DNA from: a bacterium
Lineage (GTDB): Bacteria > Patescibacteria > Paceibacteria > UBA9973 > UBA2103
Length of the DNA stretch: 6,952 nt
Direction of reading: 5' to 3'
Assembly: GCA_021812925.1 (NCBI GenBank)
Contig: JAKAMK010000043.1
Span: forward strand, 1 to 6,952
Both the position numbers and the translations under genes were made by a program. The notes below the pieces were generated by a model that was not told the origin of the DNA, did not search any database, and was given only the letters and a program-made list of their open reading frames with translations. This document shows positions 5,527 to 6,952 of the stretch, in pieces. The first letter of the stretch is position 1; every line of letters starts with the position of its first letter.

Positions 5527-5574
5527 ACGCGAGTATGACTAAAGAGAGTGCCGAGCGGCACGGTTCTAACGGGG
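5493..5574 (+). promoter_or_regulatory. Long imperfect RNA stem enclosing the tyrS start codon
   Basis: Bases 5493-5511 can pair with 5557-5574. CCCC pairs with GGGG; an A-C mismatch follows (5497/5570); then TTAG pairs with CTAA, A5502 is bulged, and AACCGTG pairs with CACGGTT. A U-G and a C-G pair close the inside. That is 17 pairs, including one wobble, with a loop of 45 nt (5512-5556) holding both candidate tyrS start codons (ATG 5523 and 5535). Its 5' arm lies inside the 12-codon leader ORF and its 3' arm inside tyrS codons about 12-17. Translation of the leader would open the stem, so a coupling or sensing switch is plausible. The pairing is seen directly; the role is inference. Confidence 0.45.
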
Positions 5575-6827
5575 CCGGCCTCGCAGAAGACCTCAAAGGC
5601 CGCGGCCTTATCGAGCACAGCTCGACTGAACTGGAAGCCATCCTCGGAGAGCCGCGCACGGTGTATCTCGGCATCGACCCGACGGCTGATTCCGCGCACG
5701 TCGGCCACCTCGTGCCGGTCCTCCTCATGAAGCGCCTCGGCGACGCTGGCCACAAGCTCATCTTCCTAGTCGGCGGCGGCACCGGCATGATCGGTGACCC
5801 GAAAGAGAAGGGCGAGCGCGTGCTTCTCGACGAGAAGACGCTCTCGAAAAACAAGAAAGCGCTCGCCAAGCAGCTCCGAGGGCTCTTGGGCGGCGTGAAA
5901 TTCACGATGGTAGACAACGCCGACTGGCTCACGAAAGTGCGCTTGATTCCGTTCTTGCGCGACATCGGCAAGCACTTCACCGTGAACGACCTCGTGAAGC
6001 GTGACCTCATCAAGAAGCGCCTCGAGACGCCGGATGAGAGCATCTCATACACCGAGTTCACGTACGCGCTCCTCCAGGGCTACGACTTCCTCACCCTCTT
6101 CAAGAAGTACGGCTGCAACCTGCAGATAGGCGCTTCCGACCAGTGGACCAACATCCTCTCGGGCGTCGACCTCATCCGGAAGAAGGAGAACGGGCAGGCG
6201 TTCGCGATGACCGTCCCGCTCATTACCGACTCCACCGGGAAGAAGTTCGGCAAGAGCGAAGGCAATGCCGTCTGGCTCGACCCCAAGAAGACCTCGCCGT
6301 TTGCGTTCTACCAGTTCTGGATGAACCTCCCGGACGAAGGGCTCGAGAAGTACCTCAAGGCGTACACGTTCATGCCGCTGCCTGAAATCGACGCGCTCAT
6401 GGAGAAGCACCGTGCTAATCCTGGCGCGCGCGAGGCGCAGGAGACCTTGGCGCGCCTCGCGACCGAGCTCGTGCACGGCCCGGCTGCGGTCGCGCAGGCG
6501 GCAGCAGCGACCGACGCGCTCTTCGGCACGACCGACTTCGCTTCGCTCTCGCGCGACGCGCGCGCCGTCGCACTCGCTGAAGCGCCGAAAGTGGAGGTGC
6601 TTAAGGCTAACGTCTCCGACGGTATCTCGCTCTCTGAGTGCCTGGTCACGGGAGGCCTCGCGCAATCGAAGTCCGAGGCTCGACGTCTCATCGAAGGGAA
6701 AGCCATCAAACTCGCGGGACTCACCATCGAGAATCCCGACCAGAAGGTCTACCTCGGCGACTTCAAGGACGGTCATGCGCTCGTGCGGAAAGGGAAGCAG
6801 GGCGTGCTCGTCCTCGTTTTGAAATAA
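5523..6827 (+). CDS. tyrS: Tyrosyl-tRNA synthetase (class I)
   Basis: Charges tRNA-Tyr with tyrosine using ATP; cytoplasmic homodimer. The 434 residues are close to the usual bacterial TyrRS length (about 420). The Rossmann catalytic domain has Y48 in VYLGIDPTADS, HVGH (59-62) as the HIGH motif, Y181/Q185/D188 in YALLQGYD for tyrosine recognition, QIGASDQW (201-208), and KFGKS (241-245) as the KMSKS motif. The alpha anticodon-binding region spans about 260-350. An S4-type RNA-binding domain lies at about 367-434 (ISLSECLVTGGLAQSKSEAR). All catalytic motifs are present. ATG 5523 overlaps the leader stop as ATGA; ATG 5535, four residues later, is the main alternative. Neither has a Shine-Dalgarno site, and the family core starts well after both (LAEDLKGRGL from residue 20). 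The gene for its own tRNA begins 30 nt after the stop, which strengthens the assignment. Expression may depend on the leader ORF and stem. Confidence 0.97.
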   Translation: MNASMTKESAERHGSNGAGLAEDLKGRGLIEHSSTELEAILGEPRTVYLGIDPTADSAHVGHLVPVLLMKRLGDAGHKLIFLVGGGTGMIGDPKEKGERVLLDEKTLSKNKKALAKQLRGLLGGVKFTMVDNADWLTKVRLIPFLRDIGKHFTVNDLVKRDLIKKRLETPDESISYTEFTYALLQGYDFLTLFKKYGCNLQIGASDQWTNILSGVDLIRKKENGQAFAMTVPLITDSTGKKFGKSEGNAVWLDPKKTSPFAFYQFWMNLPDEGLEKYLKAYTFMPLPEIDALMEKHRANPGAREAQETLARLATELVHGPAAVAQAAAATDALFGTTDFASLSRDARAVALAEAPKVEVLKANVSDGISLSECLVTGGLAQSKSEARRLIEGKAIKLAGLTIENPDQKVYLGDFKDGHALVRKGKQGVLVLVLK

Positions 6828-6847
6828 CGACCTATTTCCGGTATACT
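6819..6847 (+). promoter_or_regulatory. tRNA-Tyr promoter overlapping the tyrS stop
   Basis: TTGAAA (6819-6824, 5/6) and TATACT (6842-6847, 5/6) with a 17-nt spacer make a strong sigma-70 promoter. The -35 box is formed by the last two tyrS codons, with the TAA stop just after it. Expected transcription start is near 6854, only a few bases before the mature tRNA 5' end at 6858, giving a very short 5' leader for RNase P. Confidence 0.82.
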
Positions 6848-6854
6848 GCCGGAA
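6836..6854 (+). promoter_or_regulatory. Dyad flanking the tRNA promoter -10 box
   Basis: TTCCGG (6836-6841) and CCGGAA (6849-6854) are a perfect 6-bp inverted repeat separated by 7 nt (TATACTG) that contain the -10 box. It could be an operator for a dimeric regulator, or a chance dyad in GC-rich DNA. No T-tract follows, so it is unlikely to be the tyrS terminator. Confidence 0.4.
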
Positions 6855-6857
6855 CCC

Positions 6858-6944
6858 GCGTCGGTGGTAGAGTGGTCAATTACAACAGGCTGTAAACCTG
6901 TCGGACATAGTCCTACGTTGGTTCGAATCCAACCCGGCGCACCA
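6858..6944 (+). tRNA. tRNA-Tyr (anticodon GUA), CCA encoded
   Basis: Complete class II tRNA of 87 nt. Acceptor stem GCGTCGG / CCGGCGC (6858-6864 with 6934-6940) has one G-U pair. The D arm is a 3-bp GTA/TAC stem with GG in the loop. The anticodon stem ACAGG/CCTGT carries loop CTGTAAA, with anticodon GTA at 6892-6894, reading UAU and UAC. The long variable arm contains GGAC-ATA-GTCC, as expected for bacterial tRNA-Tyr. The T arm is GTTGG-TTCGAAT-CCAAC. The discriminator A6941 is followed by encoded CCA (6942-6944). G1-C72 and A73 match bacterial TyrRS identity elements. It lies directly after the gene for its synthetase. Confidence 0.97.
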
Positions 6945-6952
6945 AAGAGACG

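Noticed and set aside
5482..5575. T-box riboswitch upstream of tyrS
   Set aside because: Only about 40 nt lie between the likely transcript start and tyrS, too short for a T-box, and no terminator or T-box consensus is visible.

Overview
The window is a GC-rich bacterial chromosome segment with every gene on the + strand. The DnaK and DnaJ sequences, the very compact spacing, the many start codons placed 6-7 nt after a -10 box with no Shine-Dalgarno site, and several small unrecognised proteins all suggest a Patescibacteria/CPR lineage, perhaps a GC-rich Parcubacteria-type genome. That placement is inference from protein flavour and gene structure; no database search was possible. Nothing points to phage, plasmid, IS or CRISPR content.

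Layout. Positions 1-797 hold the C-terminal part of dnaK, closed by a strong hairpin. Two small unrecognised genes follow: a soluble helical protein (919-1254) and a membrane-anchored protein with two C-terminal cysteines (1377-1736). Each has its own promoter and terminator. dnaJ (1829-2911) is next, with a perfect TATAAT just before its ATG. The 182-nt gap after dnaJ carries a perfect 21-bp inverted repeat and a second, GC-rich hairpin. Then come a five-helix membrane protein of unknown function (3094-3642), a complete ABC exporter half-transporter (3679-5472), tyrS (5523-6827) and its cognate tRNA-Tyr(GUA) (6858-6944).

How the genes fit together. DnaK and DnaJ are chaperone partners, but here they are separate transcription units with two unknown genes between them; grpE is not in view. 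TyrRS and tRNA-Tyr form an adjacent enzyme-substrate pair, and the tRNA promoter's -35 box overlaps the tyrS stop codon. The membrane protein and the ABC exporter are neighbours, but each has its own promoter-like -10 box, so a functional link is unproven.

The most interesting signal is at the start of tyrS. A likely leaderless 12-codon ORF (5488-5526) overlaps the tyrS ATG by ATGA, and a 17-pair imperfect stem (5493-5511 with 5557-5574) encloses the tyrS start codon. Together they look like a possible translational control element. The second is the dnaJ-downstream palindrome, which may be a dispersed element or an mRNA-end structure. The third is the repeated use of leaderless start sites.
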